Below are positions 5,438-6,560 of a DNA stretch of 6,560 nt, piece by piece. The first letter of the stretch is position 1; each line of letters begins with the position of its first letter. The DNA comes from Chloroflexota bacterium (lineage in GTDB: Bacteria > Chloroflexota > Anaerolineae > Promineifilales > Promineifilaceae): the NCBI GenBank assembly GCA_008501785.1, contig QQUD01001118.1, forward strand, positions 1 through 6,560. Direction: 5' to 3'. The notes under the pieces are model-generated. The model did no database searches, was not told the DNA's origin, and saw only the letters and a program-made list of their open reading frames with translations. The position numbers and the translations under genes were made by a program.

Positions 5438-5629
5438 TACCTCAACTTTATGATTTTGTAGGGTGAATTGGCAATTCGCCCAGAGTGGCGATTTATCAAA
5501 TCGCCCTACATTTTTAGAAAGTTACGGTACTAGTACCTCAACTTTATGATTTTGTAGGGTGAATTGGCAATTCGCCCAGAGTGGCGATTTATCAAATCGC
5601 CCTACATTTTTAGAAAGTTACGGTACTAG
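5434..5629. mobile_element. Two identical tandem copies of a 96-bp CTAG-bounded palindromic element
   Basis: Units 5434-5529 and 5530-5625 are identical over all 96 bp, and a third CTAG (5626-5629) closes the array. Each unit starts CTAGTACCTCAACTTT and ends, read on the other strand, CTAGTACCGTAACTTT, so the ends are imperfect inverted repeats; the TGTAGGG blocks further in also match. Internally each has two short hairpins: GGGTGAATTG/CAATTCGCCC (5461-5481, one G:T pair) and GGCGATTT/AAATCGCC (5487-5505), with corresponding positions 96 bp later. There is no ORF. The layout fits a non-autonomous element that targets CTAG and duplicates TA; a second insertion into the boundary CTAG would give exactly this shared-edge tandem. 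The GGCGATTT hairpin is followed by CTACATTTTT and could weaken read-through into the next gene. Confidence 0.8.
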
Positions 5630-5674
5630 TAGCCGCGATTTGGAATTACACGCAGTTAGTAAGGAGATTGAGCA

Positions 5675-6493
5675 ATGAATCGAGACGCTTTTTTAATTGA
5701 AGCAGAAGAACTACTTACGAAAATTGGCAATCCAAATATTCGAATATACGATGCCACTATCCTGTTTTACAGAAGTGAAACAGATCCAACCGCCTACGAT
5801 CACTATTTACAAGGGCACATACCGGGAGCCGCCTTTTTTGATCACCAACAGTTTTCAGATGCGAATAGTAAATACATGTACATGATTTTGCCAGAGGCTG
5901 ATCTTGCGGCCCAAATTGGCAACGTTGGCATTGCGGAAGATTCGGAAGTCATAATTTACACGACAGACATGCTCCCCTGTGCAACACGGGCCTGGTGGAT
6001 ACTCCGTTACGCAGGCCATAACAATGTGCGCGTCCTCAATGGTGGGCTGGCTGCCTGGAAAGTAGCAGGCGGAGAAATTGAGCAAGATAATCAACAATAT
6101 GCGCCTGCAAAATTTGAATGTCAGCTCAGGCCAAACATGTTTGCCAGCAAAGATGAGGTCTTACAAGCGATGGAAGCCGGTGACGTTTGCACGGTAAACA
6201 CGTTAACCTCTGAAAGTTATGAAGCAGCGCATATCACAGGGTCCTCGCTGCTACCCTGCTCAGACTTGATGCACGAAATGGCCTCTTTTGTGTCTGAAAA
6301 TGAGATCGCCTCCCGCCTGAAAGAAGAAGCGCAGCATAAACGCATTATTACCTATTGTGGTGGTGGAATCGCGGCGACTACTAATGCCATGGCGCACTTA
6401 ATGACCGGAAATAAAAATGTCGCGGTGTATGATGGCTCAATGGATGAATGGGCTGGAGAAGGTTTACCGACAACAAAAGGCTCAAAAGCATAG
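5675..6493 (+). CDS. Sulfurtransferase with two rhodanese domains (thiosulfate/3-mercaptopyruvate type)
   Basis: A 272-residue cytoplasmic enzyme expected to move sulfane sulfur from thiosulfate or 3-mercaptopyruvate to a thiophilic acceptor. The N-terminal, normally non-catalytic rhodanese domain (about 20-135) shows GHIPGA (47-52), TRAWWILRYAGH (104-115) and LNGGLAAW (121-128). The C-terminal domain (about 155-268) has HITGSSLLPCSDL (186-198), the active loop YCGGGIAAT with Cys228 as the persulfide carrier, and YDGSMDEW (252-259). The loop CGGGIA is neither CRKGVT (classical rhodanese) nor CGSGVT (mercaptopyruvate enzyme), though closer to the latter, so the donor is uncertain. AAGGAG (5661-5666) lies 8 nt before the ATG. 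Without the two 96-bp elements the gene would follow the permease by about 45 bp, suggesting former co-transcription. Confidence 0.92.
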   Translation: MNRDAFLIEAEELLTKIGNPNIRIYDATILFYRSETDPTAYDHYLQGHIPGAAFFDHQQFSDANSKYMYMILPEADLAAQIGNVGIAEDSEVIIYTTDMLPCATRAWWILRYAGHNNVRVLNGGLAAWKVAGGEIEQDNQQYAPAKFECQLRPNMFASKDEVLQAMEAGDVCTVNTLTSESYEAAHITGSSLLPCSDLMHEMASFVSENEIASRLKEEAQHKRIITYCGGGIAATTNAMAHLMTGNKNVAVYDGSMDEWAGEGLPTTKGSKA

Positions 6494-6528
6494 ATCGTTC
6501 CCCACTAACACAAAAGGGAAACATAAAC

Positions 6529-6560
6529 CAAGTTGCCGGAGTGGAGGCTTTAGCCGGAAC
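6529..6560. repeat. Possible edge of a GC-rich dispersed repeat
   Basis: The last bases contain GTTGCCGG (6532-6539) and CCGGAAC (6554-6560) around AGTGGAGGCTTTAG, an imperfect dyad. It resembles the small intergenic repeats elsewhere in the window. It is cut by the window end, so its extent is unknown. The 67 bp after the sulfurtransferase gene hold no ORF and no clear terminator. Confidence 0.3.

Noticed and set aside
5434..5629. CRISPR array
   Set aside because: There are only two adjoining identical units with no variable spacers, and each unit is palindromic and CTAG-bounded.

Overview
The window is a 6.56 kb piece of bacterial chromosome of moderate GC. It holds a divergent gene pair on the left, a zone of gene remnants and small repeats, a rightward operon built around a drug-exporter-type ABC transporter, and a sulfurtransferase gene on the right. 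No phylogenetic marker is present. Fragments of MalT-type LuxR regulators, DUF4386 membrane proteins, a DrrA/DrrB pair and many small palindromic intergenic repeats together suggest Chloroflexota (Anaerolineae-like). That assignment is inference.

Left part (1-1561): a leftward gene, cut by the window edge, encodes the N-terminal ~155 residues of a uroporphyrinogen-decarboxylase-fold protein, probably of the corrinoid methyltransferase (MtaA-like) branch. Facing away from it is an AraC-family regulator with an N-terminal cupin. The 231 bp between them carry four separate dyads. One is a perfect 16-bp palindrome lying on the -10 of a plausible promoter for the regulator.

Remnant zone (1611-2345): a piece of a MalT-type regulator gene is interrupted by a ~50-bp palindromic miniature element inserted at CTAG. 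Removing the element restores the protein motif exactly. The MalT piece then runs in frame into the C-terminal piece of a DUF4386 gene. The next ~320 bp hold a direct repeat, a strong sigma-70-type promoter and a leader hairpin.

Operon (2346-5437): a DUF4386-like membrane protein, a 68-residue membrane ORF, a 112-residue chimera (the two ends of a quinone-oxidoreductase-type dehydrogenase flanking what looks like a MalT-type ATPase fragment), a DrrA-like ABC ATPase and a DrrB-like permease. Spacing is tight and the last two genes overlap by 4 bp. The pair should form one ABC-2 exporter; its substrate cannot be read from the sequence.

Right part (5434-6560): two identical 96-bp copies of a second CTAG-bounded palindromic element sit in tandem, beginning inside the permease stop codon. 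Then comes a two-domain rhodanese-type sulfurtransferase. Without the two elements its gene would start about 45 bp after the permease, so it was probably once part of the operon. I did not find a convincing new multi-gene system. The most notable features are the patchwork ORFs and the two CTAG-targeting miniature elements.
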